The notes: generated by a model not told the origin, from the sequence alone. Counted from the first letter of the stretch, positions 1-7,822 are shown. The stretch is DNA of 64,000 nt from Candidatus Mycobacterium methanotrophicum (GCF_023515995.1 NZ_CP097320.1:4402001-4466000); one strand, 5' to 3'. Translations and numbers: made by a program.

Positions 1-178
1 CGATGCGGGTGAGCGCGGCGAACCCGGATCGGGCGGCAGTCAGGTCCGCTGGACGCCTGCGGTCATAAACGGTCAGCCCAAGCGCCCGACAGCACGTCGC
101 GAACCGGCTCGCGACGTCGTCATCTATCCGCGCCGTCGTTGGCCGTGTTGCGATGATGCCGGTGTCAGCGGTTTCCAC
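1..178 (-). CDS. Partial CDS, unrecognised protein, N-terminal 59 codons
   Basis: A minus-strand reading frame starts at a GTG at 178-176 and stays open to the left edge, so the C-terminus is outside the window. A purine-rich ribosome-binding site (GGGGAGAGGCGGAGGC) lies directly upstream. The visible product begins VETADTGIIATRPTTARID and is rich in Arg, Ala and Asp; no signal peptide or familiar motif is seen. The strong RBS and unbroken frame support a real gene, but I do not recognise the family. The upstream region carries TTGC-TAAGCTAA repeats that could regulate it. Confidence 0.4.
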   Translation of the reverse strand, partial: METADTGIIATRPTTARIDDDVASRFATCCRALGLTVYDRRRPADLTAARSGFAALTRI

Positions 179-208
179 GCCTCCGCCTCTCCCCTGATGG
201 ACATAGTG

Positions 209-252
209 TTGCCTAAGCTAACCCGCGATGAAGTTAGCATTGCATAAGCTAA
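209..252. promoter_or_regulatory. Paired TAAGCTAA repeats, possible IdeR-like box
   Basis: TTGCCTAAGCTAA (209-221) and TTGCATAAGCTAA (240-252) form a 13-base direct repeat with one mismatch, 31 bases apart. The second copy is part of a partial palindrome, TTAGCATTGCATAAGCTAA (234-252), which matches the mycobacterial iron box TTAGGTTAGGCTAACCTAA at 13 of 19 positions by my hand count. It lies upstream of the minus-strand gene starting at 178. Iron control is an inference from this borderline match only. Confidence 0.3.
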
Positions 253-424
253 GTGTCCAGACGCGGGTAGTGGGCTGGCCCTGGAGTCCATCCGCTCGGC
301 CCGGAACCCAGGGCGCAGCTCAGTCCACCTAACACGTCGTCGTCGGCGCTTGAGAGACGTCAGGGTGCGCGACGGGGTTGCAGCAGCGCGGATTAATGAA
401 AATGGTTATCATCATGAGCGGATT

Positions 425-1345
425 CTACGCCACGCGCCGTTCACTTTTGACGGCCCTGACCAAGGTGTTGCGCGCCACCATCGACTGGGCCTCGGAGTCG
501 GGACCCGGAACCGGCCGACCGACCTCCCGCAGGTACTCGGCCAACGGCGTCGCCACCGCCGACCAGCCGTGCTCGTTGAACCACTGGTCGGCCGGTGCAT
601 GTTGCTCGTTGTAGACCAACTGAAAGAACAGCCGATCGTCGCCCTTGGCGCGAGCCGCGCGTTCTTCTTCGACGGCGGCCGCATACTCGTCGTGCGGCAT
701 CGGGGCGCTATCCTCCACGGCGACGTGACTGGCGGGGGCAGCCAGGCCATCGATTCCGGTGAATAACTGCCGTTCGGCGGCGGCGGGGAGGTAGATCAGC
801 AGCCCCTCGGCAATCCAGGCCGACAGCTTGCCGGCATCAAATCCACTGTCCCGCAACGCTTGCGGCCAATCCTCACGCAGGTCGATGGCAACCTCGCGGC
901 GCTCGGCGTTGGGTTCTGCGCCCTGCCCGGCGAGCACCTCACGCTTGAAATCGAGAACCTGCGGACGGTCCAATTCGAAGATCGTCGTCTCGTCGGGCCA
1001 CGCCAGCCGGTATGCGCGGGAGTCCAAACCCGCCGCCAGAATCACCACCTGCCTGACGCCGGCATCGGCGGCCTGCGTGAAGTAGTTGTCGAAATACCTG
1101 GTGCGGGCACCTTGGAAGTTGACGAAGTGCGCGCCCCAATCCGGCGTTTTCAGCTGATGGTCGGGGTATTTGCCATCCAGCACGTCGGCCGCATTGCCGC
1201 CCACCGCACGGCAGAAGACCTCGGCAAACGGGTCGGTGGCCAGCGGGTCGGGTTTTTGCGCCTCTAATGCTCGAGCGGTGGCCACGAATAACGCGGTCGA
1301 ACCGACACTTGTCGTGATGTCCCAGGTGTCGTCTTCAGTACGCAT
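425..1345 (-). CDS. SAM-dependent methyltransferase, mycobacterial TIGR00027 / LCMT-like family
   Basis: A 306-residue protein, the usual length of the large mycobacterial family that includes Rv0281 and Rv0146. The start was set at ATG 1345 because the product then begins [10 protein letters not shown], the typical N-terminus; an in-frame upstream start adds eleven non-homologous residues. The SAM-binding signature [15 protein letters not shown] lies at about residues 100-114, followed by [11 protein letters not shown] and the [11 protein letters not shown] segment, all diagnostic of the family. These are cytosolic methyltransferases of unknown substrate, often suspected to act on carboxylates or lipids. 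No signal peptide is present. It appears intact, unlike its neighbours to the right, and is probably transcribed alone. Confidence 0.85.
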   Translation of the reverse strand: MRTEDDTWDITTSVGSTALFVATARALEAQKPDPLATDPFAEVFCRAVGGNAADVLDGKYPDHQLKTPDWGAHFVNFQGARTRYFDNYFTQAADAGVRQVVILAAGLDSRAYRLAWPDETTIFELDRPQVLDFKREVLAGQGAEPNAERREVAIDLREDWPQALRDSGFDAGKLSAWIAEGLLIYLPAAAERQLFTGIDGLAAPASHVAVEDSAPMPHDEYAAAVEEERAARAKGDDRLFFQLVYNEQHAPADQWFNEHGWSAVATPLAEYLREVGRPVPGPDSEAQSMVARNTLVRAVKSERRVA

Positions 1346-1486
1346 AGCAACCGACCTTACGACCGCCGACCAGCACAATCGTCACCTGGCTACAAACCGG
1401 TCGAGGCACGACGGCATTCAATACGGCGTTGTGCCGTAGAGCAGCAAGACCCCGTCCCGGTAAGGGGTATTGGCGCGACTGCCCGG

Positions 1487-2170
1487 CTACACCAACGGGT
1501 GGCCGGCCTTGATCCGGCGGTCCAGATTCCACAGCAGCACGTTGAACGGGAAGCGCCGGAGCAACCGTGGCATCATGTTGTTCACCGTCCGCAGCACGGC
1601 AATCAGACGGTCGAAGCGCCGCTGATTGGCGGCGTCCCACGCCAAGTGCATCTCGTCGCGGAACCGTTGCGGCAGAAAGCCGGTGGTGATCAGCAGGGCG
1701 AGTTTCTCCGGCTGCCTGCGCATGGTCGTCGGCAAGGGCACACCCCGTATCCGGCCCACGGCAATCGGATACCGGTACTCGCGGACCGTGTCGTCGACAT
1801 GCACCTTGTCCAATTGCTGCTGCCAGTAGCGGTCGAACGCGGCGCGATCCCGCGGCCACATCTGCGCCGGCACCTGCAGCGTGGTGCCCAGCACCACGGC
1901 TTCGCGGTAGTGGCGCTCGGCATCGTCGTCGTCCATCTCACCAATGAACGTGCGATAGAAGTCGACGGCGCCCTTGTGGAGACAAACCGCCGCCCACAGC
2001 TGCAGGTCCGGGTCAAACGCGTTGTACTCGACCGGGTTCTCGGGTGTCGAGTGGGCCTCGGCGTGCGCGCGGTTGACGGCCCGGCGAAATGCCGCCTTCT
2101 GGCCGTCTGTGCCGGCCATGGCCAGCGTGTCGAATCCAGCGCGTTGTTCGCGACGCTTTCTGGCCGTCAC
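1487..2170 (-). pseudogene. DUF2236 (mpaB-like oxygenase) gene lacking its N-terminal part
   Basis: The 227-residue frame resembles the C-terminal two thirds of DUF2236 proteins (oxygenase-like, called ER-bound oxygenase mpaB): alignment-like blocks are NRAHAEAHS, FDPDLQLWAAVCLHKG, FYRTFIGEM and the ending LLWNLDRRIKAGHPLV. Full-length relatives are near 300 residues and begin with a conserved histidine-containing block that is missing here. The apparent GTG start at 2170 encodes MTARKRREQR, which looks like run-through beyond a breakpoint near 2140-2160. On the other side of that point lies the C-terminal half of a TetR gene in the opposite direction, so a deletion probably removed both 5' ends. 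A functional short protein cannot be excluded. Confidence 0.6.
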
Positions 2171-2434
2171 GTCGAGAACGCGCTACGGGTACCGGAGAAC
2201 GACCGGATCAAGGCCGCAGCGCACTTCGTGGTCGGTGCAGCGGCCCAGACGATCGGCGCGTGGTTGGCCGGTGACGTACGGCTGGACCCCGATCAGCTGA
2301 TCGACCAGCTCGCGTCACTCCTGGACGAGCTCGCCGACCCGACCTTGTATCGGGACTGGCGGTCAGTTAGTGGGCAGCCGGAATGCGCCGATCGGCCGCC
2401 GTCCTGGGCACGGCCGGCGTATCAGCCGTCGTGA
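2160..2434 (+). pseudogene. TetR-family regulator remnant, C-terminal ligand-domain fragment only
   Basis: A plus-strand frame encodes ALRVPENDRIKAAAHFVVG, then AAQTIGAWLAGDVRLDPDQL and ELADPTLYRDW, which reads as the last helices of a TetR ligand-binding domain of the kind found in Rv0275c next to a DUF2236 gene. No helix-turn-helix region precedes it; instead the frame runs backward into the antisense of the truncated DUF2236 gene. The long open frame reaching back to 1499 is therefore a shadow and only the tail is genic. The end of the fragment overlaps the tail of the convergent glyoxalase-like remnant. Confidence 0.5.
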
Positions 2435-2655
2435 ATTCCTTTGTCCAGCAGGAAAACTCCAGTGTGATTCCGTCGGGATCCTGGAAGTAAAATGACCGCA
2501 CATACACGCCGGGATGCACCGCTGCCGAGACCTGTATCTCGCTTTCGTCATGGTTGAGCACCGGACCGACCCGTACTCCCTTGGCCTTGAGGCGCTGGCG
2601 ATAATCGTCGAACTTCTCTGCCGGAACGTGAAATGCCAATGCGCATCCCTGGTTT
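2367..2655 (-). pseudogene. Glyoxalase/bleomycin-resistance (VOC) protein remnant, C-terminal half
   Basis: The minus-strand frame encodes a VOC-fold C-terminal half: GCALAFHVPAEKFDDYRQRL, then VHPGVYVRSFYFQDPDGITL and EFSCW, where FQDPDG and LEF are the typical terminal beta strands with the metal-ligand Glu. A complete VOC protein of the Rv0274 type is about 190 residues; here the recognisable part is about 95 residues and is preceded by unrelated low-complexity sequence, so the N-terminal half is gone. Its position between the TetR remnant and the alpha/beta hydrolase matches the ancestral gene order. It is probably non-functional, since VOC domains need both halves. Confidence 0.6.
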
Positions 2656-2730
2656 CGTGGCGGAGATCTGAATCTGAACCTAACATCAGATCCGGTTCTC
2701 AAGAAGAGGGGACGTACTCGTGTCCATCGA

Positions 2731-3885
2731 GTGCATCGCGGGGCGCCCAAGGTGAATCGCACCAGCGGCACGCCCGGGGTCATCCGCGAATTCGTCGGAT
2801 TGCCGTCGCCGACCGCCCGGCGAGCCGGCGCCGGCGGCCACCCGTGTCGGGGGCTGTATCGCCGGGGCGTCGGACGCAAACCGAAGGTCGCGATGATCGC
2901 CGCTCACTTCCAGATCGACTTCTCTGAGCACTATCTCGCCGATTACATGGCTACCCGCGGCATCGGATTCTTGGGCTGGAATACCAGGTTCCGCGGTTTT
3001 GAGACCAGCTTTCTGCTCGACCATGCGCTGGTTGACATCGGCGTGGGTGTTCGCTGGCTACGCGAAACGCAGGCAGTGGAAACTATTGTGCTGCTGGGTA
3101 ATTCCGGAGGCGGATCGTTGATGGCCGCTTATCGGGCTCAGGCGCTCGAGCCAGGCCTGACTCCGCTTGCGGGGATGCGGCCCGCCGCCGGGCTGGCCGA
3201 CCTGCTGCCCGCAGACGGCTATGTGGCCAGCGCCGCCCATCCCGGCCGCCCTGACGTGCTGACCGCTTGGATGGACGCCGCCGTCGTCGACGAGAACGAC
3301 CCGGTTGCCACCGATCCCGAGCTCGACTTGTTCAATGCACGCAACAGCCCGCCGTACTCGTCGGAGTTCCTGACCCGTTACCGGTCAGCGCAGGTGGCGC
3401 GCAACAATGCGATCACCGACTGGGTCGAGAATGAGCTGAAACGCATTCGGGCCGCCGGATTTTCGGATCGCCCCTTCACCGTGATGCGGACTTGGGCCGA
3501 TCCCCGGATGGTCGACCCGACTCTCGAGCCGACCAAACGCGAGCCGAATACGTGTTACGCCGGCGTCCCGGCCAAAGCCAACCGTTCCGCGCACGGGATC
3601 GCGGCCGCCTGCACGCTACGCAACTGGCTGACCATGTGGAGTCTGCGGACTTCCCAGATCAGGGCCGAGCCGCATCTGGCGCGGATCAGCTGCCCTGCCC
3701 TGGTGATCAACGCCGAGGCAGACACCGGTGTGTTCCCAACGGATGCGCAACGCATCTACGACGCGCTGGCCAGCAGCGACAAAACGCTGTGCGCCATCAA
3801 CACCGAGCACTACTTCACCACGCCGGGGGCGCGCAGCGAGCAGGCCGACATCATCGCCAAATGGATTGCCAAGCGGTGGCGCTAA
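2731..3885 (+). CDS. Alpha/beta hydrolase, Rv0272c-like
   Basis: A soluble alpha/beta hydrolase of 384 residues, close to the 377 of Rv0272c. The nucleophile elbow is LLGNSGGGSLMAAY (Ser near residue 125); the likely acid is in INAEADTGVFPTD and the catalytic His in INTEHYF near the C-terminus. The start is uncertain. The only good ribosome-binding site (AAGAGGGGAC) precedes GTG 2720, but that frame stops after eleven codons (VSIECIAGRPR). The open frame begins at GTG 2731 with no RBS at normal spacing. A one-base frameshift near the start codon would explain this. The substrate is unknown; linkage to a FadE6-type dehydrogenase suggests acyl or ester metabolism. Confidence 0.7.
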   Translation: MHRGAPKVNRTSGTPGVIREFVGLPSPTARRAGAGGHPCRGLYRRGVGRKPKVAMIAAHFQIDFSEHYLADYMATRGIGFLGWNTRFRGFETSFLLDHALVDIGVGVRWLRETQAVETIVLLGNSGGGSLMAAYRAQALEPGLTPLAGMRPAAGLADLLPADGYVASAAHPGRPDVLTAWMDAAVVDENDPVATDPELDLFNARNSPPYSSEFLTRYRSAQVARNNAITDWVENELKRIRAAGFSDRPFTVMRTWADPRMVDPTLEPTKREPNTCYAGVPAKANRSAHGIAAACTLRNWLTMWSLRTSQIRAEPHLARISCPALVINAEADTGVFPTDAQRIYDALASSDKTLCAINTEHYFTTPGARSEQADIIAKWIAKRWR

Positions 3886-3950
3886 GTGCCGTCGCCCATT
3901 TCGTTCGCTGAGCTCCTCCCGCTTGCAGCACTTAGCCGGTGTGGTCAACC

Positions 3951-3962
3951 AACCGACCGGTT
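3951..3962. promoter_or_regulatory. Inverted repeat AACCGACCGGTT upstream of fadE6
   Basis: AACCG-AC-CGGTT is a perfect five-base inverted repeat with a two-base centre, 35 bases upstream of the FadE6 ATG, within the intergenic promoter region. Such short palindromes are typical of TetR-type operators on mycobacterial lipid-catabolism genes, but no regulator can be assigned from the window. Confidence 0.3.
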
Positions 3963-3997
3963 ATTAGATTGGGGGAAGGTCCAACGGAAGGCGACCA

Positions 3998-6199
3998 ATG
4001 CCGATCGCGATAACCCCTGAGCATCAAGCCCTGGCCGATTCGGTGCGATCCCTGGCGGCGCGAGTCGCGCCGTCGGAAGTGCTGCATGCCGCACTGGAAA
4101 CACCGATCGACAATCCACCGCCGTACTGGCAAGCCGCCGCCGAACAAGGCTTGCAGGGCGTGCATCTGGCCGAATCGGTTGGCGGCCAGGGTTTCGGCAT
4201 CCTCGAGCTGGCCGTGGTGCTCGCCGAGTTCGGCTACGGGGCGGTACCCGGCCCGTTCGTGCCGTCGGCGATCGCCAGTGCGCTGATCTCAGCGCACGAC
4301 CCGGGCGCCAAGGTGCTCTCCGACCTCGCGTCGGGCGCGGGCATCGCCACCTACGCGAAGGATTGTTGCGCGCTGACGGCCACCCGCCAGGGCGCCGTGC
4401 TGGTGATCCGCGGTGAGGTCAGGGCGGTGCCCGCGGCCGCCGAGGCGTCGGTGCTGGTTTTGCCCGTGGCGATCGACAGCGGCGAAGAGTGGGTGATGCT
4501 TAGCGCCGGGCAACTCGAAATCGAGCCAGCCACAAGCGTCGACCCGCTGCGGCCGATCGGACATGTGCGCGCCAACGCCGTCGAGGTTACCGACGATGCG
4601 GTGCTGAGGAACCTCAGCGTCGCCGCCGCGCATAGCCTGATTGCCACGCTGCTGTCGGCCGAGGCCGTCGGCGTCGCGCGGTGGGCCACCGACACCGCGG
4701 CGGGCTACGCGAAGATTCGAGAGCAGTTCGGCCGTCCGATCGGTCAGTTCCAGGCCGTCAAGCACAAGTGCGCCGAGATGATCGCCGACACCGAGCGGGC
4801 CACCGCAGCCGTGTGGGATGCGGCCCGTGCCCTCGACGAGGCCCGCCAGAATGATTGGGACATCGAAGGTTCAGCGGTCGAGTTCGCCGCGGCGGTCGCC
4901 GCCACGTTGGCGCCGGCGGCCGCTCAGCGTTGCACCCAGGATTGCATCCAGATCCACGGCGGTATCGGCTACACCTGGGAACACGACACGAACGTCTACT
5001 ACCGTCGCGCGCTGATGCTGGCCGCCTGCTTTGGCCGCAAGTCCGAGTATCCGCAGAGGGTGGTCGACACCGCGACCGGCACGGGGATGCGTGACCTCGA
5101 CATCGACCTGGACCCCGACACCGAGAAACTGCGGGCGGACATTCGCGCCGAGGTGGCCGCACTCAAGGAGATGCCCCGCAACGACCGCACCACCGCCATC
5201 GCCGAGGGCGGCTGGGTACTCCCGTATCTGCCCAAGCCTTGGGGGCGGGCAGCCGATCCGATTGAGCAGATCATCATCGCCCAGGAGTTCACCGCCGGGC
5301 GGGTGAGACGCCCGCCGATCGGCATCGCGGCGTGGATCGTGCCGTCAATCGTGGCCTTCGGCACCGAGGCGCAGAAGCAACGTTTCCTGCCCCCGACATT
5401 CCGCGGCGAGATGATCTGGTGCCAGCTGTTCTCCGAGCCGGGCGCCGGATCCGACCTGGCCGGGCTGGGCACCAAGGCGACCAAGATCGACGGCGGCTGG
5501 CGGATCAGCGGACAAAAGATCTGGACCACCGCGGCGCAATTCTCGCAGTGGGGGGCGTTGCTGGCGCGAACGAACCTCAGCGCTCCAAAACATCAAGGCA
5601 TCACCTACTTCCTGCTGGACATGAACAGCGAAGGCATAGAAGTGAAGCCACTGCGTGAGCTCACCGGCGGCGCGATGTTCAACACCGTGTTCATCGACGA
5701 CGTGTTCGTACCCGACGCCCTGGTGCTCGGCGAGGTCAACCGGGGCTGGGAAGTCAGCCGCAACACTCTGACCGCCGAACGGGTTTCGATCGGCAGCAGC
5801 GAGGCGCCGTTTTTGGCCAACCTCGACCAGTTCGTCGAGTTCATTCGCGACGGCGAGTTCGACCAGATCGCCCAGAACCGCGCCGGACAGTTGATCGCTG
5901 AGGGCCACGCGGCGAAACTGCTCAACATGCGTTCGACGTTGTTGACGGTGGCCGGTGGCGACGCGATGCCGTCGGCCGCGATCTCCAAGCTGCTGTCGAT
6001 GCGCACCGGCCAGGGGTATGCGGAGTTCGGGGTTGCCTCGTTCGGCGCCGACGCCGCGATCGGCGACCCTGACACGCCGCCGGGCAAGTGGGATGAGTAC
6101 CTACTGGCGAGCCGCGCCACCACGATCTACGGCGGCACCTCGGAGGTACAGCTCAACATCATCGCCGAGCGGCTGCTGGGGCTGCCACGCGACCCGTAG
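3998..6199 (+). CDS. fadE6: Fused two-domain acyl-CoA dehydrogenase, FadE6-like
   Basis: At 733 residues this is twice a normal acyl-CoA dehydrogenase and matches FadE6 (731). Residues about 1-365 form one ACAD module ending with EQFGRPIGQFQAVKHKCAEM and IQIHGGIGYTWEHD. Residues about 370-733 form a second, with the flavin/substrate-loop block SEPGAGSDLAGLGTKATKID, GQKIWTTAAQ and the C-terminal ATTIYGGTSEVQLNIIAERL. ACADs oxidise acyl-CoA to enoyl-CoA using FAD. Mycobacterial steroid-pathway ACADs work as unlike pairs with one FAD site; this fusion could be a covalent version (inference). ATG 3998 is preceded by a GAAGG-type RBS. A strong hairpin follows the stop codon. Confidence 0.88.
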   Translation: MPIAITPEHQALADSVRSLAARVAPSEVLHAALETPIDNPPPYWQAAAEQGLQGVHLAESVGGQGFGILELAVVLAEFGYGAVPGPFVPSAIASALISAHDPGAKVLSDLASGAGIATYAKDCCALTATRQGAVLVIRGEVRAVPAAAEASVLVLPVAIDSGEEWVMLSAGQLEIEPATSVDPLRPIGHVRANAVEVTDDAVLRNLSVAAAHSLIATLLSAEAVGVARWATDTAAGYAKIREQFGRPIGQFQAVKHKCAEMIADTERATAAVWDAARALDEARQNDWDIEGSAVEFAAAVAATLAPAAAQRCTQDCIQIHGGIGYTWEHDTNVYYRRALMLAACFGRKSEYPQRVVDTATGTGMRDLDIDLDPDTEKLRADIRAEVAALKEMPRNDRTTAIAEGGWVLPYLPKPWGRAADPIEQIIIAQEFTAGRVRRPPIGIAAWIVPSIVAFGTEAQKQRFLPPTFRGEMIWCQLFSEPGAGSDLAGLGTKATKIDGGWRISGQKIWTTAAQFSQWGALLARTNLSAPKHQGITYFLLDMNSEGIEVKPLRELTGGAMFNTVFIDDVFVPDALVLGEVNRGWEVSRNTLTAERVSIGSSEAPFLANLDQFVEFIRDGEFDQIAQNRAGQLIAEGHAAKLLNMRSTLLTVAGGDAMPSAAISKLLSMRTGQGYAEFGVASFGADAAIGDPDTPPGKWDEYLLASRATTIYGGTSEVQLNIIAERLLGLPRDP

Positions 6200-6213
6200 G
6201 CCGGCACGAAAGA

Positions 6214-6253
6214 ATCCACGCCGACCTGACGGTGTAGTCAGATCGGCGTGGAT
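6214..6253 (+). terminator. Strong hairpin after fadE6
   Basis: ATCCACGCCGACCTGA pairs with TCAGATCGGCGTGGAT: 16-base arms with one mismatch and an 8-base loop, 15 bases after the FadE6 stop. There is no U-tract, as is common for mycobacterial terminators. Confidence 0.7.
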
Positions 6254-6263
6254 GGCTTGGAGG

Positions 6264-6301
6264 CCGGCTAGCCCCGCCTATCGATCGGCGAGGCTAGCCG
6301 G
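6264..6301 (-). terminator. Second hairpin, likely terminator of the RGD-repeat gene
   Basis: CCGGCTAGCC (6264-6273) and GGCTAGCCGG (6292-6301) are perfect ten-base arms separated by 18 bases. It lies just beyond the stop of the minus-strand repeat gene, so with the preceding hairpin it separates two convergent genes. Confidence 0.6.
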
Positions 6302-6324
6302 TACTCCCCCCTCGCTATGTGGAC

Positions 6325-6858
6325 TCAGCGCCACAGGCCAGGCGGCGGGGGCACCGGCGGACCCGGGGGGAACGGCGGGCGTACACGCCCGAAGGTGTCG
6401 CCACGCCCGAACGTGTCGCCACGCCCGAACGTGTCGCCACGCCCGAAGTGATCGTTACGCCCGAAGTGGTCGTTACGGCCGAAGCGGTCACCGCGCCCGA
6501 AGTGGTCGTTACGCCCGAAGCGGTCACCGCGCCCGAAGCTGTCGTGACGGCCGAAGCGGTCGCCGCGCCCGAAGCTGTCGTGACGGCCGAAGCGGTCGCC
6601 GCGCCCGAAGTGATCGTGACGGCCGAAGCGGTCGCCGCGCCCGAAGCTGTCGTGACGGCCGAAGCGGTCGCCGCGCCCGAAGTGATCGTGACGACCAAAG
6701 CGGTCGTGGTGACCCACCAGGTGGTGACCCAACGGGACGTGGTGTAACGGCGCTGCATCTGCCGCGGGAGCGGCGCCGACCAGCATGGCGCCGGCGACCG
6801 CGGTTGCGCCGACTGCACCAACTACCAGGCGGCGGGCCGAAGACAGTGAGATCGACAT
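6325..6858 (-). CDS. Exported His/Arg/Asp/Phe/Gly-repeat protein with nine RGD motifs
   Basis: A 177-residue protein of no family I recognise. ATG 6858 has a GGAGCT RBS. Residues 1-40 form a Sec signal peptide (MSISLSSARR, hydrophobic core, then APAADA-A as cleavage site). The mature protein opens with a His-rich stretch (APLHHVPLGHHLVGHH). It then consists of a degenerate 12-residue tandem repeat of the form FGRGDRFGRHDS/H, moving to FGRND and FGRGDT units, and ends in a Pro-rich tail (RPPFPPGPPVPPPPGLWR). GRGDR occurs six times and GRGDT three times. RGD is the classic integrin-binding tripeptide; His/Asp density also suggests metal binding. Both roles are inference. Mature composition is highly basic with alternating acidic residues. 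Confidence 0.72.
   Translation of the reverse strand: MSISLSSARRLVVGAVGATAVAGAMLVGAAPAADAAPLHHVPLGHHLVGHHDRFGRHDHFGRGDRFGRHDSFGRGDRFGRHDHFGRGDRFGRHDSFGRGDRFGRHDSFGRGDRFGRNDHFGRGDRFGRNDHFGRNDHFGRGDTFGRGDTFGRGDTFGRVRPPFPPGPPVPPPPGLWR
6385..6710. repeat. 36-bp coding tandem repeat array
   Basis: Near-identical 36-base units (two 18-base half units, e.g. GTCGTGACGGCCGAAGCG and GTCGCCGCGCCCGAAGCT) run head to tail within the RGD-repeat gene, degenerating to 18-base units at the 3' end of that gene. Units differ mostly at a few positions, as expected for expansion by slippage or unequal exchange. Copy number is likely to vary between strains. Confidence 0.8.
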
Positions 6859-6894
6859 TTTGTAGCTCCTTTGCCATGTGAGGGACCGACGCAA

Positions 6895-7492
6895 AAAACG
6901 TTAAACGCCATTCCTTAGCAAACACTAAAAATAGCTATTAATATCCCTGAGAATATTGGCGTCGGGTTGGCGTAGCTATTGCATCAATCGCGTCTGTAAT
7001 TACTGACTACGAAATAGGTAATAAATACTGGTTCAATGACTCCATGAGAGCCGCCAATACTGGTTTCAGTACTTCATGGTTCACTATATCTCCAGTTCAC
7101 ATGGCATATACTGGTTTACTGAAGTCCGTATTACTGTAGGTCTGCACCTACGGACCTACTATTGTCAGTAGCCCAGTATTGTTTCATTACATGCTGATAT
7201 CCGTAAAGTGTATAGCGAACTCCTGAAATCACACAGTATGAATGTCCTATTCGAGGCGGTATCCATCTCCAGCAAGTCCTGACAATCGATTCTGTTCCAA
7301 TTTCGAACTGTCCTCGCGCCTCCGCGCGCCCAAGCAGCGCAGACGAACCGGCCTGCCGGTCGTCAAGTGTGCAGCCGAAGCGCTTCGGCTTTCCCGCAAC
7401 AGCGGTGGCGCCGAGCGCAGCGGCGCGTTGACTGATGTACCCGTATCCTGATGTACTGAAGTCCGCCCTCAGGGAAGGTGTGATCGAACCGT
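6895..7492. other. AT-rich non-coding region with TACTG-type repeats
   Basis: About 600 bases with no credible gene and a base composition visibly more AT-rich than the rest of the window, especially 6900-7260. TACTGGTT occurs at 7026, 7058 and 7109, each preceded by A/T-rich sequence, and an inverted related copy (CCCAGTATTG) lies near 7172. TACTGAAGTCCG occurs twice exactly (7117-7128 and 7454-7465), the latter just upstream of the ribbon-helix-helix gene. Repeats of this kind resemble iterons or a partition-protein binding site. The promoter of the RGD-repeat gene must also lie at the left end. Confidence 0.5.
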
Positions 7493-7822
7493 ATGGACTC
7501 CAAACCCCCGCCGTTCCGCAACAGCCCCGCACGTGCCGACGCGGCGGCACCCACCGAACGCATCACCAACATCCGACAGAAACTCGATCAACCGTCTCGC
7601 GAGAAGCTCGAACAGCCATCACGCGGCCAACGAACGCGACGAACGGTCGACCTGACCCCCGCCATGCACCGGGCCCTCGACGTGTGGCAGCGAGACGCCG
7701 CGGACCGCCTCGGATACGCCCGCGTCACCGGACAAGAGGTCCTCTGCGCACTCATCGAGCAATTGTTGGCTGACCCAAAGCTTTCCACCGAAGTGATCCG
7801 GCGCATCCGCGACCGGCGCTGA
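7493..7822 (+). CDS. Small plasmid-like DNA-binding protein, probable ribbon-helix-helix
   Basis: A 109-residue basic protein with a disordered, Pro/Arg-rich N-terminus (MDSKPPPFRNSPARADAA) and a conserved-looking C-terminal half: RTRRTVDLTPAMHRALDVWQ, then VTGQEVLCALIEQLLADPKL and EVIRRIRDRR. The RTVDLT beta strand followed by two helices fits the ribbon-helix-helix architecture of actinobacterial plasmid partition or copy-control accessory proteins. This family assignment is from pattern memory. The gene follows an AT-rich repeat region that could be its binding site, and its stop overlaps the next start by one base. It may be a relic of an integrated plasmid. Confidence 0.6.
   Translation: MDSKPPPFRNSPARADAAAPTERITNIRQKLDQPSREKLEQPSRGQRTRRTVDLTPAMHRALDVWQRDAADRLGYARVTGQEVLCALIEQLLADPKLSTEVIRRIRDRR

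Noticed and set aside
1499-2434. A 311-residue plus-strand open frame
   Set aside because: Most of it is antisense to the methyltransferase-side DUF2236 gene; only the terminal part resembles a TetR C-terminus, so only that was kept.
6385-6710. Regular 36-base repeats that might be a CRISPR array
   Set aside because: Units are contiguous with no unique spacers and lie in phase within a coding frame with a signal peptide; no cas genes are nearby.
6319-6747. Plus-strand Ala/Val/Glu/Pro repeat ORF across the RGD gene
   Set aside because: No RBS or signal, ends inside the array; the minus strand has an RBS, signal peptide and terminator.
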